Shown here: positions 1 through 9,600 of the stretch, piece after piece
Layout: each line of letters starts with the position of its first letter
Position numbering within the stretch: the first letter of the stretch is position 1
Source of the DNA: JACKCR01 sp041390305
GTDB lineage: Bacteria; Eisenbacteria; RBG-16-71-46; CAIMUX01
Assembly: GCA_041390305.1 (NCBI GenBank)
Contig: JAWKQE010000001.1
Coordinates: forward strand, 376,508 to 440,507
Direction: 5' to 3'
Length of the DNA stretch: 64,000 nt
Translations under genes and position numbers: made by a program
Notes under the pieces: generated by a model
What the model was told of the DNA's origin: nothing
Database searches by the model: none
Seen by the model: only the letters and a program-made list of their open reading frames with translations

Positions 1-366
1 TGCACGGCCGGCGTCCTGTCGGATCCTCGCTTCGAGCCGGCGCGGCCAGGTCTCCTCCTCGGAGAGGTTCCAGCACAGGGTGGTCGAACCCCCGTACGCG
101 ATGATGCGGAGCGCTCCCTCGGGACGCGGGTCGATCACGTCCTCGGGGCCACGGAATCCGTGGTCGTTCGTCTCCATCCGGTGGTCGTAGACGCTCCGTG
201 CCATCCGGGCCCCGAGCACGGGGTCGGACTCCCAGCGGCCGAGGCTCTTCCCGGGCACGCCGTACTTCGCGTGGAGCACGAGCCTCGTCGCGAGCTCCGC
301 GGTGGGCATCGCGAGCAGAACGACGAGGAGCACGGCGAGCGCTCGTTTGGTCGGACGGATCGTCAC
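1..366 (-). CDS. SGNH/GDSL-type hydrolase family protein, N-terminal part
   Basis: Reading the complement from the window edge gives about 122 residues with no stop. A basic start followed by a hydrophobic stretch (about residues 6-25) forms a signal anchor. It is followed by a segment containing NDHGFRG and then the strand-loop IIAYGGSTT. GGST at this position is the block I nucleophile loop of SGNH/GDSL esterase-like proteins, often written as 'FGGSTTF' in surface-polysaccharide O-acyl esterases. The catalytic Asp-His block would lie beyond the left edge, so activity cannot be judged. The GTG at 364-366 is chosen because the hydrophobic segment follows directly. No strong ribosome binding site is visible and the frame stays open further upstream, so the start is tentative. 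It lies downstream of a membrane glycosyltransferase on the same strand, which fits a role in envelope glycan modification (inference). Confidence 0.6.
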   Translation of the reverse strand, partial: MTIRPTKRALAVLLVVLLAMPTAELATRLVLHAKYGVPGKSLGRWESDPVLGARMARSVYDHRMETNDHGFRGPEDVIDPRPEGALRIIAYGGSTTLCWNLSEEETWPRRLEARIRQDAGRA

Positions 367-559
367 ACCCGTATTGAAGAGCGACGCCGTCGAGGAGGCA
401 ACAACGGGTTGAGGGATGAGTCGTCCGCAGTCGTGGGGACATCCGCAGGCCGGCGGGAGTCATCCACGAGTGGGGGAGTCGTTGCGGGCGCAGGGACAGG
501 CGCAGGGCGAGGCGCACGGAGCGGGCGTAGGGCCGTGCCCTGAGCGCGCCGGCGGTGTC

Positions 560-2344
560 TCAGGACGGCGAGCCACGAAAGACCGCGACGTCGACCCCGA
601 TCCGGTGGCCTGTCCCGGACTGCCGGAAGACGCCGAGTTGCCGTAGCTCGCGGTAGCCGATTCGTTCCCGACCGGCCCGCAGCCCCTCGTGGAAGGACTG
701 ATTCACCGGGGACATGTCGACGAGCACGAACACTCTCACGTCGTCCCGGCCGCGCACGTGGCTCCGGACCTCGCTCCAGACGGAATCGGCCTCCGCCGCG
801 AGTTGGGCCGGATCCGAGAGGAGCTCCTGGTCGTTCTGGTTGCCCAGATGATCTGCGGTGTCCCGAGGGAACGACAGGATCGTGAGCGCGTGGCCCCGCG
901 GGAGTGCGTGGCCCCGGGAGTCGTCCGGTGGATTGGGCCGGGCACGCTCCAGGTAGTACTCGATCGACGCGCGGGTGAGGGACGTGCAGATCACGACGTC
1001 TCCCGGGCGCGCGTTCTGGTCGATGGCCGCGGCGAGCTCCCGTTCCGTGCGGTCGGACTCGTTTCCGTAGTAATCGGGGAGGCTCGAGCCGGCGAAACCG
1101 AGAATCCCGGCCAGGCAGATCCAGCGCAGCCAGACGGGACGGAGGGCCGACACTCCGATCGCCACGAGGAGGGCGAAGGCCGGGAGCGCGACCTGGTCGC
1201 TGCGGCCGGGGACGTAGCTCGGCCGCAGCAGCATCGAGGAGAGGATGCCGAAGCCGAGGGGGAGGACGAGCATGAGGACGACCCAGACCGTGTTCTCCCG
1301 GGTCGTCGCGGAGTTCGGCTTCGTTTCCGATGTCGGCCTCGCCCCGGTTGCTGGCTTCGTTCCCGTTGCGTGCTTCGTCTCCGTTGCTTGCCTCGTCTCC
1401 GTTGCGGGCTTCGTCTCCGATGCTCGCTTCGTCCCCGTTGCGTGCCTCGTTCCCATAACCGCGCCCACCAGCGCCAGGATCCCTGCACTTACTACGGCCG
1501 CCGTATTCGCGCGTACCGACTCCGCGAACTGGAAGGGGAGCTCCGGAAACGTCGGTGAGAAGGCGACGAGCGTCCGGCGGATCGCGCCCCACGGGCCCAT
1601 CCGCTGCCAGTGTTCCTGGAACCAGGCGTAGTGCGTCTCGTTGCGCACCTGTTCGAGGAGGTGGGGCGCCCACGGTAGATAGAGGATCACGACCGCGAGG
1701 AACGAGCCGATCCACCAGCCGAGGTTCCGCTTCCAGAACCGCTGCCAGAGGAGCACCACGGCGTGGCCGGGAAGGAGGTAGAAGGCGACGTTGTGGAGGT
1801 AGAGCGCTGCGAGCGTGGTCGCGGCCCATCCCACGATGAACTCCCTGCGTCCGTCTCGAACAGCGCGCCAGAGGAGGTATCCGCCGAGGATCGAGAGTGC
1901 GGTGAGCCAGGAGTACATCCGGCACTGCTGCGAGTAGAAGATCTGCACCGGCGAGATCGCGAGAAAGCTTGCGGCGAACGCACCGACCCACGTCCCGAAG
2001 AGCGACGTGCCGACCCAGAACACGACCGCGACCAGAAGGATCCCTCCGGCGACGCTGAGGGAGCGCACTGCGGCTTCGTTGCTGCCGAAGACGTCCATCC
2101 ACCCGTTCAGGGCGAAGTAGAAGAGTGGCGGGCTGGAGTCGAGGCGCAGGGTGGCGAGCCGTTCACCCACGGGTTCTGCCGCGATCGACACGCTGTTCGC
2201 TTCGTCGACCCAGAGACACTTCCCGGTGAGGTCGTAGGAGCGGAGGGCCGTGGCGACGAGGAGGACGGCGAAGAGGAGGACGGCGAAGAGGAGGAGCCAT
2301 CCTCGGCCCATAGGTGTCCCGCCGGGAGCGGAAGTGGTGGACAT
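560..2344 (-). CDS. Glycosyltransferase family 39-like integral membrane protein
   Basis: The 594-residue polytopic membrane protein resembles ArnT/PMT-type (GT39) glycosyltransferases, which transfer sugars from polyprenyl-phosphate donors on the outer face of the cytoplasmic membrane. The first membrane helix (about residues 14-32) is followed by a loop with the motif LWVDEANS. The Asp-Glu pair there matches the catalytic D-E of the first extracytoplasmic loop in this superfamily. The segment DSSPPLFY shortly after is also typical. About ten further hydrophobic helices follow. A low-complexity T/K/A-rich loop (about residues 295-342) is made of 18-bp DNA repeats and interrupts the helical core. 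The family fold is clear; acceptor and donor are unknown. It is transcribed towards the partial SGNH hydrolase. Confidence 0.75.
   Translation of the reverse strand: MSTTSAPGGTPMGRGWLLLFAVLLFAVLLVATALRSYDLTGKCLWVDEANSVSIAAEPVGERLATLRLDSSPPLFYFALNGWMDVFGSNEAAVRSLSVAGGILLVAVVFWVGTSLFGTWVGAFAASFLAISPVQIFYSQQCRMYSWLTALSILGGYLLWRAVRDGRREFIVGWAATTLAALYLHNVAFYLLPGHAVVLLWQRFWKRNLGWWIGSFLAVVILYLPWAPHLLEQVRNETHYAWFQEHWQRMGPWGAIRRTLVAFSPTFPELPFQFAESVRANTAAVVSAGILALVGAVMGTRHATGTKRASETKPATETRQATETKHATGTKPATGARPTSETKPNSATTRENTVWVVLMLVLPLGFGILSSMLLRPSYVPGRSDQVALPAFALLVAIGVSALRPVWLRWICLAGILGFAGSSLPDYYGNESDRTERELAAAIDQNARPGDVVICTSLTRASIEYYLERARPNPPDDSRGHALPRGHALTILSFPRDTADHLGNQNDQELLSDPAQLAAEADSVWSEVRSHVRGRDDVRVFVLVDMSPVNQSFHEGLRAGRERIGYRELRQLGVFRQSGTGHRIGVDVAVFRGSPS
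1317..1460. repeat. Eight-copy 18-bp tandem repeat inside the GT39-like gene
   Basis: Eight consecutive imperfect 18-base units (plus-strand form like ggcttcgtctccgttgcg) tile this interval exactly. The unit length is a multiple of three, so the minus-strand gene stays in frame and gains a hexapeptide repeat of the form ETKPAT. The repeat sits in a hydrophilic loop between membrane helices, where length variation is likely to be tolerated. Confidence 0.85.
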
Positions 2345-2380
2345 CGCCGGTCCCCTTCTCCTGGTTGCGAGAACCTGCTC

Positions 2381-3592
2381 CTACGCCGCCCTGTTGCGGG
2401 TGGCGTGCACCGCGATGAAGAGCGCTCCCATCATGAACGCCGAGCCCAGGAAGAACGGGGCTCCGGGCAGCTGGAGCGGAGCCGTCTCGCTCGTGAAGTA
2501 GCGGAAGAGCTGCGTCGAGAGGAGCGGCGCGAGGATCGCGGAGAGGCTCGTGAGCGACGTGAGCGCTCCCTGCACCGCGCCCTGTTGCGAAGGGTCGACG
2601 GCGCCCGTCACGAGACCCTGGATGGTGGGGCCGGCAATGCCTCCGATGGCGCCGACTACGATGATCGGAATGACCGAGGCGCCGGTCGGGGCGAGGCCGT
2701 AGGCGATGAACGCGAGTGCGGAGACGAGGAGCCCGATCCGGACACTGCGCTTCTCTCCCCACTTCGGAACGACCCGGCGGATGAGTCCGCCCTGGACGAT
2801 CGCCGCCATGATGCCGACGAGCGCGAGGGACATGCCGTTCTGGAGCTCGTTCCAACCGTAGCGGTGCTGCGTGTAGAGGACCCACACCGTCTCGAGGCCG
2901 CGCTGCGCGAGCGCGACGAACACGAACGCCATCGCGAGTTCCTGGACGGAGGGGAAGCGCTTCAGCCGGAGGAGTCCGCCGAGCGGGTTGCCTTCGCGGA
3001 GGGTGAACTTCCGGCGGTGATCCTTCGGCAACGACTCGGGCAGGACGAAGAGGCCGTAGAGCCAGTTCAGGAGCACGACTCCGGCGGAGACGTAGAACGG
3101 GACGCGCGGTCCGATGTTTCCGAGGACGCCGCCCAGCGCCGGCCCGAAGATGAACCCGAGCCCGAAGGCCGCGCCGACCAGTCCGAAGTTCTGCGCTCGG
3201 TTCTCGGGCGTGGAGATGTCCGCGATGTACGCGTTCACGGTAGTGAAGCTCGCGCCCATGATTCCGGAGACGATCCGGGCGAGGAAGAGCCAGTAGACGT
3301 TCGGAGCGACGGCGGTGAGGAGGTAGTTCACGCCGAACCCGAAGAGCGAGATGAGGAGCACCGGCCGCCTTCCGAACCGGTCCGAGAGCGCGCCGAGAAC
3401 GGGCGCGAAGAGGAACTGCATGAGCGCGTAGGAGCCGGCGATCGCGCCGTAGTACGAGGCCGCCAGGCTCTCGTTGCCCCCGAGCATGTCCGTCACGAGA
3501 TGGGGAAGCACCGGGATGACGATGCCGATGCCGAGGATGTCGAGAAACAGGGTGACGAGGATGAACGCCATGCTGGCGCGTCGGTTGGACAT
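2381..3592 (-). CDS. MFS exporter, TCR/Tet-like family
   Basis: The 403-residue protein has twelve predicted hydrophobic helices and the hallmarks of the Tet-type drug:H+ antiporters. The N-terminus contains LDILGIGIVIPVLP, where the Asp-x-x-Gly-x-Gly pattern is diagnostic of the TCR/Tet branch. The loop 2-3 motif A, GALSDRFGRRP, follows at about residue 65. A motif-C-like stretch GLGFIFGPALGG is in helix 5 at about residues 143-155. Length matches TetA-type pumps. The start codon is the ATG at 3590-3592. The gene is followed closely by the GT39-like gene on the same strand. Substrate cannot be inferred; chromosomal members of this group often have no known resistance role. Confidence 0.85.
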   Translation of the reverse strand: MSNRRASMAFILVTLFLDILGIGIVIPVLPHLVTDMLGGNESLAASYYGAIAGSYALMQFLFAPVLGALSDRFGRRPVLLISLFGFGVNYLLTAVAPNVYWLFLARIVSGIMGASFTTVNAYIADISTPENRAQNFGLVGAAFGLGFIFGPALGGVLGNIGPRVPFYVSAGVVLLNWLYGLFVLPESLPKDHRRKFTLREGNPLGGLLRLKRFPSVQELAMAFVFVALAQRGLETVWVLYTQHRYGWNELQNGMSLALVGIMAAIVQGGLIRRVVPKWGEKRSVRIGLLVSALAFIAYGLAPTGASVIPIIVVGAIGGIAGPTIQGLVTGAVDPSQQGAVQGALTSLTSLSAILAPLLSTQLFRYFTSETAPLQLPGAPFFLGSAFMMGALFIAVHATRNRAA

Positions 3593-3795
3593 GTTCTGGG
3601 AATCCTCCTGCCGGCCGAGCCGCCGACCGCATCCGGCGGAGTCTACACGGGGGTGGCTTTCGGAGCGAACTTTCCGGATCGGGTGAGAATAGCGAACGTT
3701 GGTTCGTGGTCGGAGTGGAAGTCGGCTGCATACGGTCGGTTCCGTTCACGATCGACACTCGTTCCGCCGATTCACACACCGGGAGGATTCAACTC

Positions 3796-5238
3796 ATGAC
3801 GCGCCTAGGACTCGCCGCCAAGCTCTACCTACTCACCGGATGCCTGCTCGCATCCATCTTCGTCGTCATCGGCGTCGGGGCGTTCTTCGAGCACGACGTC
3901 GCGGAGGAGACCACCCTTGTCTCCGGCACGTACGTTCCGCTGGCCGGAGTCGCCCGTCAGATGAAGCTGGACGCCGTCCAGGTGCAGCAGTGGCTCACCG
4001 ACATCTCCGCCACGCGCGGCCTCGACGGGCTGGACGACGGGTTCGCCATGGCGGCCGAGCACCATCAGTCCTTCCTCGAGGGCCTCGAGACGTTCCGTCG
4101 CCACTTCCGGGAAGTCGGGGACGCGGAGGGCGCGGCGAAGATGGATCGAATGGAGGCGGACTTCGAGGCGTACTACGCGGCCGGACAGAAGATGGCGAAG
4201 GCGTACATCGCGGACGGCCCCGCCGGCGGCAACGCGATGATGGGACAGTTCGACGAGGCGGCCGCGGCCATGGCCGGATCCCTCGATCCGTTCCTGGAGA
4301 AGCAGCTCGGCGAGCTCGACGCAGCCCTCGCACGGACAGACAAGCTGATGAAGCGGTTCGGCCAGGTGGCGATCTTCGTCGCGCTCGGAGTGTGTGCGGC
4401 GGCGGGAGGTTTCGCCGTGTACCTCGTCCGGTCCGTGACCGGACCGATCTCGCAGGTCATTCACGGGCTGACGGAGGGCGGTGGCGCCCTCAACCTGGCC
4501 GCCCGCAACCTCGAGCGCTCCAGCCAGTCGATCGCCGAAGGAGCCACGGGGCAGGCGGCGAACATCGAGGAGACGTCGGCGGCACTCGAAGAACTCGGGG
4601 CCATGATGCACAGCAACGCGGACGCCGCGGAAGAGGCGAACCGCCTGGGCGCGGGGATGAAGCACTCGGCTTCCGAGGGCCGGGGTGCCATGAACTACAT
4701 GGCCGAGACGATGCAGAAGATCAAGCAGTCGTCCGACGAGACGGCCCGGATCATCCAGACGATCGACGAGATCGCGTTCCAGACCAACTTGCTCGCGCTC
4801 AACGCCGCGGTCGAAGCGGCGAGGGCGGGGGACGCCGGCCGAGGCTTCGCCGTCGTGGCGGACGAGGTCCGAAACCTCGCCTCCCGCAGTGCCGACGCCG
4901 CCCGGTCCACCTCCACCATGATCTCCGAGTCGCAGGACATCTCGAACGAGGGCGTCCTCGCCGCGGGTCAGATGAACGAACTCCTCAGCCGGATCCACAC
5001 CGACATCGAGAAGGTCGACCAGCTCTTCTCCGGGGTGGCGCGGGCCAACCAGGAGCAGGCCAAGGGGATCGACCAGATCCGGACCGCCGTCAATCGGATG
5101 GAACGGGTCACCCAGACGAACGCCGCGAGCGCCGAGGAGACTTCCTCCGCCAGCACGGATCTGACCTCCAACGCGGGCGACATCCAGGCGATGCTGGCCA
5201 TGCTCGAGAAGGTCGTCTACGGCGAGAAGGCCAGCTGA
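3796..5238 (+). CDS. Methyl-accepting chemotaxis protein
   Basis: This 480-residue chemoreceptor has a short N-terminal tail, a first membrane helix (about 8-31), a helical periplasmic sensor domain of about 155 residues, a second membrane helix (about 191-211), and a cytoplasmic signalling coiled coil. The hairpin tip sequence EIAFQTNLLALNAAVEAARAG begins near residue 325, and the downstream GRGFAVVADEVRNLA is the canonical MCP signature for CheA/CheW contact. The HAMP segment after the second helix is short and hard to define. No C-terminal CheR-tethering pentapeptide is seen. The ATG at 3796 is chosen because a GGGAGGA Shine-Dalgarno precedes it by a few bases; an in-frame upstream extension lacks that. 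No che genes are in the window, so the receptor acts in trans. Confidence 0.9.
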   Translation: MTRLGLAAKLYLLTGCLLASIFVVIGVGAFFEHDVAEETTLVSGTYVPLAGVARQMKLDAVQVQQWLTDISATRGLDGLDDGFAMAAEHHQSFLEGLETFRRHFREVGDAEGAAKMDRMEADFEAYYAAGQKMAKAYIADGPAGGNAMMGQFDEAAAAMAGSLDPFLEKQLGELDAALARTDKLMKRFGQVAIFVALGVCAAAGGFAVYLVRSVTGPISQVIHGLTEGGGALNLAARNLERSSQSIAEGATGQAANIEETSAALEELGAMMHSNADAAEEANRLGAGMKHSASEGRGAMNYMAETMQKIKQSSDETARIIQTIDEIAFQTNLLALNAAVEAARAGDAGRGFAVVADEVRNLASRSADAARSTSTMISESQDISNEGVLAAGQMNELLSRIHTDIEKVDQLFSGVARANQEQAKGIDQIRTAVNRMERVTQTNAASAEETSSASTDLTSNAGDIQAMLAMLEKVVYGEKAS

Positions 5239-5491
5239 TAGGGCGTCTCACTCCCCTTCCTCGAGCCCTTCGCGGCGATCTCGCACCTTCCTTCTGACCT
5301 CCTGATGGGGGCGCCCCGCGGGCCGGGGCCCCTCGCGGGACGGTTTGTGCGCTCCGCGGCATCTCTCCGTTGCTGCCCGGGGCCTCTCTCGCGTAGTGTT
5401 CCTTTCCCGAGACTGCGTTCTACCGCGGAGCTCGGGTCCAGCCCTCGAGGCGCCTCCCCGAACCGCCATTCACGCAAGGAGGGAGGCGTCG

Positions 5492-6571
5492 ATGGACGCA
5501 CTGCTCGCCCTAGAAGACGGGACTCTATTCCGAGGCCAGGCGTTCGCCGGCCTCGAACCGTGTGGTGGAGAAGTCGTCTTCAATACGGCGATGACCGGAT
5601 ACCAGGAAGTGCTGACCGATCCGTCCTACCACGGGCAGATCGTGGTCTTCACCGCCCCCCAGATCGGGAACTACGGGATCCACGCCGAGGAGTCCGAGTC
5701 GAAGACGTTCCGGGCGGCCGGCGTGATCACCCGCGCGGTGAGCCAGCGTCCGACGCACGCGGCGGCGGTGGCGTCGCTTCCCGAGTACCTCCAGCAGAAC
5801 GGGGCGTTCGGGATCACGGACATCGACACGCGTGCGCTCACGCTCCACATCCGCGAGCACGGCAACCTCCGCGCCTGGATGACGACGGAGGTGTCGGATC
5901 CGGGAGCGGCGGTCGAAAGAGCGCGTCAGCTGCCTCGCATGGCGGAGATCCGTGCGGTCGACGCCGTGACGTCCCCGGAGCCGTATGTCTTCGCGGAGGG
6001 GGAGGAGGGAAGTCCCCGCATCGTCGTTCTCGACTTCGGGACGAAGACGAACATCCTCCGCTCGCTCGCGAGCCGTGGTTGCCGCGTCGAAGTGGTACCG
6101 GCCACGACGTCGTTCGAGGAGCTCGTCGCGCGGAAGCCGGACGGAGTCGTCCTGTCGAACGGGCCGGGCGATCCCGAGAGTCTCGAAGAGCTCGTCCCGA
6201 CCGTGAAGCAGATCCTGGAAGGGTTCCCGACGCTCGCGATCTGTCTCGGTCATCAGCTCACCGGGATGGCCCTCGGCTGCCAGATCACGCGTCTTCCCTT
6301 TGGACATCACGGCGCGAACCATCCCGTGCGCGAGGTCTCGGGGGATTCGGTGTCGATCACGTCGCAGAATCACAACTACGCCATCGACGCGTCGACCCTG
6401 CCGCCCGGAGTGGAGGTGAGCCACGTGAACCTCAACGATGGCACGGTCCAGGGGATCCGGTGCCGGGACCTGCGCGTGACCAGCGTCCAGTTCCATCCGG
6501 AGGCGTCGCCGGGTCCACATGAAGCGGATTCCATCTTCGACGAGTTCGTGAAGAGTCTCCGTACGCACTAG
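5492..6571 (+). CDS. carA: Carbamoyl-phosphate synthase small (glutaminase) subunit
   Basis: CarA hydrolyses glutamine and passes ammonia to CarB for carbamoyl phosphate synthesis (arginine and pyrimidine pathways). The 359-residue product has the N-terminal CPSase small-chain domain (about 1-135, including EVVFNTAMTGYQE). A class I glutamine amidotransferase domain follows, with nucleophile Cys251 in ICLGHQ and the His335/Glu337 pair in QFHPEA. Length is normal. The ATG at 5492 is preceded by AAGGAGGGA at good spacing. carB begins 80 bases downstream on the same strand, so the two subunits are probably co-transcribed. Confidence 0.97.
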   Translation: MDALLALEDGTLFRGQAFAGLEPCGGEVVFNTAMTGYQEVLTDPSYHGQIVVFTAPQIGNYGIHAEESESKTFRAAGVITRAVSQRPTHAAAVASLPEYLQQNGAFGITDIDTRALTLHIREHGNLRAWMTTEVSDPGAAVERARQLPRMAEIRAVDAVTSPEPYVFAEGEEGSPRIVVLDFGTKTNILRSLASRGCRVEVVPATTSFEELVARKPDGVVLSNGPGDPESLEELVPTVKQILEGFPTLAICLGHQLTGMALGCQITRLPFGHHGANHPVREVSGDSVSITSQNHNYAIDASTLPPGVEVSHVNLNDGTVQGIRCRDLRVTSVQFHPEASPGPHEADSIFDEFVKSLRTH

Positions 6572-6650
6572 CAGACTGCGAGAACCGTCGGGCTCCGAGA
6601 GGGCTCGAGGGACAACGGGGTACAGAGATACCCGAGCGAAGGGAAGGGGC

Positions 6651-9600
6651 ATGCCCAAAGATACGTCGCTGCGATCGATCCTGGTGTTGGGTTCCGGGCC
6701 GATCGTGATCGGTCAGGCCTGCGAGTTCGACTACTCCGGTACGCAGGCTGTGAAGGCTCTCTCCCAGGAAGGCTACCGCGTCATCCTGGTGAACTCGAAT
6801 CCGGCGACGATCATGACGGATCCGGATCTCCTGACCGCGGCCGACGCGACCTACATCGAGCCCCTCACGCTCGAGTCGCTCCGAAGGGTCATCGACCACG
6901 AACGTCCGGACGCGATCCTGCCCACCGTCGGCGGCCAGACCGCGATCAACCTCGCGCTCGAACTCGCGGACGCGGGTGTGCTCGAGCGGTACGGCGTGCG
7001 GATGCTCGGCGCGAACCCGGATGCGCTCCGGCTCGCCGAGGACCGTCTCCGTTTCAAGGAAGCGATGATCGAGATCGGGCTCGACGTGCCACGGAGTCGT
7101 CTCGTTTCGAGCAAGAGCGAAGCGCTCGAAGCGGCGGAGGAGTTCGGATTCCCTCTCGTCGTCCGGGCGTCGTTCACGCTCGGGGGGAGGGGGAGTGGCG
7201 CCGCGCGGGATCAGGAAGAGTTCATCCGCGTGGTCGAGCGGGGGCTCGAGCTCTCGCCGGTCCATCAGGTGCTGGTCGAGGAGTCCGTGCACGGCTGGTA
7301 CGAGTACGAACTCGAAGTCATGCGCGACGGCGCGGACCAGGCCGTCGTCATCTGCTCGATCGAGAACTTCGATCCGATGGGCGTCCACACCGGGGACTCG
7401 ATCACCGTCGCTCCGGCCATGACGCTGACCGATCGGGAACTCCAGACGATGCGCGACCAAGCGTTCCAGGTCATCCGGAGGGTCGGCGTCGAGACCGGTG
7501 GTTCGAACATCCAGTTCGCGCTCCATCCGACGACGCGCCGGATCACCGTGATCGAGATGAATCCGCGCGTTTCGCGGTCGTCGGCACTCGCCTCCAAGGC
7601 GACCGGCTTTCCGATCGCGAAGATCGCGGCCCGTCTCGCGGTCGGCTATCGCCTCGACGAGGTCGCGAACGACATCACGGAGAAGACCCCCGCCTGCTTC
7701 GAGCCCGCGCTCGACTACGTCGTCGTGAAGATCCCGCGCTGGAACTTCGAGAAGTTCCCTGGTGCGGTGAACGAACTCGGTACGCAGATGCGTTCGGTCG
7801 GCGAAGTGATGGCGATCGGACGGACGTTCCAGGAGGCGCTCCAGAAGGGGATGCGTTCCCTCGAGCTCTCCACGAGTCGGGGTGCACGCGAAGTGCAGGA
7901 ACGCCTCGCCGGTCTCGACGGGAAGGCCCTCGAACAGAAGCTCCGCGTTCCCGACCCCGAGCGGATGTACTCGCTCCGCGAGGCGTTCCGCCGTGGGTAC
8001 ACGGTGGAGACCGTGTCCGAGATCTCCGCGATCGGTCCCTGGTTCCTCCAGGAGCTCGAGGAGATCGTCCACACCGAGCGGGCGTTGGCGGATGCGAAGA
8101 CCACGGTCTCCGAAGTCCCGGCGAGCGAATGGCGACGTCTCAAGCGGATGGGGTTCTCCGATCCCCGTCTCGGGAAGCTCCTCGCCTGCGATCCGAGCGA
8201 GGTGCGGCGGGCGCGGAACGCACACGGAGTCACGCCCGTCTTCCATCGCGTCGACACGTGTGCGGGTGAGTTCCAGTCGTTCACGCCCTATCTCTACTCC
8301 ACCTACGAGTCACGCTGTGAGGCCGAGCCGACGAACGAGCGCAAGGTGCTGGTGCTGGGTGGGGGACCGATCCGGATCGGACAGGGGATCGAGTTCGACT
8401 ACTGCGCCTGCCATGCCGCCTTCTCCCTGCGCGAGATGGGGCTCGAGTCGATCCTCCTCAACTGCAATCCGGAGACGGTTTCGACCGACTACGACACGGC
8501 CGACCGGCTCTACTTCGAGCCCGTGACGTTCGAGGACGTGATGAACGTGGTGGACCGGGAGTCGCCGGAGGGCGTGATCGTCCAGTTCGGCGGGCAGACA
8601 CCGCTCAACCTGGCCCATGCCCTGGAGCAGGCGGGTGTGAAGATCCTCGGCACGTCCGTTCGATCGATCGACCTGGCCGAGGATCGCTACCGGTTCGCCG
8701 ACCTCTGCGAGTCGCTGGGCATTCCGCGGCCGGCCATGGGCACGGCGCTCTCCGTGGACGAAGCGTGCGTCCGGGCCGAGGAGATCGGCTATCCGGTCAT
8801 GGTGCGTCCCTCCTACGTCCTCGGCGGACGTGCCATGCAGGTGGTGTACGACGAAGGGTCGCTGCGCGGGTTCGCGCAGACCGCGCTCGACCTCTCGCAG
8901 GGGCATCCGCTCTTCCTCGACCGGTTCCTCGAGGACGCATTCGAACTCGACGTCGACGCGGTCTCGGACGGCGCGGACGTGTTCGTCGCCGGGATCCAGC
9001 AGCACATCGAGGAGGCGGGGATCCACTCGGGCGACTCCGCGTGCGTCCTTCCGCCGTACAAGGTCTCCCATGCGGATCAGCAGATCCTCGCCGACTACAC
9101 GGTGAGGCTGGCCCGAGCCCTCGAGGTCGTGGGGCTGCTCAACGTCCAGTTCGCGATCAAGGACGGCACGATCTACGTGATCGAAGCGAACCCGCGCGCG
9201 TCGCGAACGATTCCGTACGTGAGCAAGGCGATCGGCCTTCCTCTCGCGCGGATCGCGACCCGGGTCATCCTGGGGACGAAGTTGGACTCGATTCTGCCGC
9301 GTCAGGTGCTCGCGCCCCGCGAGGACGCGCGGCCGTCATCGGACTCCGCCCACACGGTGACCGAGTACGGTAGCGGGGCAGGACACGCCGGTGGCGCGGG
9401 GCATCCCGGTGCTCTTCCGCTTCTCGCGTACGAACGCTACCTCCCGAACCGCGTGATCGTGAAGATGCCGGTGTTCTCCTCGAACCGGTTCCCCGAGGTC
9501 GACACGCTTCTCGGGCCCGAGATGCGGTCCACGGGAGAGGTGCTCGGGATCGGGCGCACGTTCGGAGAGGCGTATCTCAAGGCCTCGCTCGGCGCCGGGA

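Noticed and set aside
363..2102. A 579-codon frame overlapping the GT39-like gene, and a long plus-strand frame from 1763.
   Set aside because: The 560-2344 minus frame has the membrane helices and GT39 motifs; the others are low-complexity shadows.
5306..5333. GC-rich palindromic stretch after the chemoreceptor as an intrinsic terminator.
   Set aside because: Pairing is imperfect and no T-run follows.
6432..8246. Long minus-strand open frames inside carB and carA (for example 604 codons at 6432-8246).
   Set aside because: They are antisense to highly conserved plus-strand genes and show Arg/Asp-rich, non-family products typical of GC-rich DNA.
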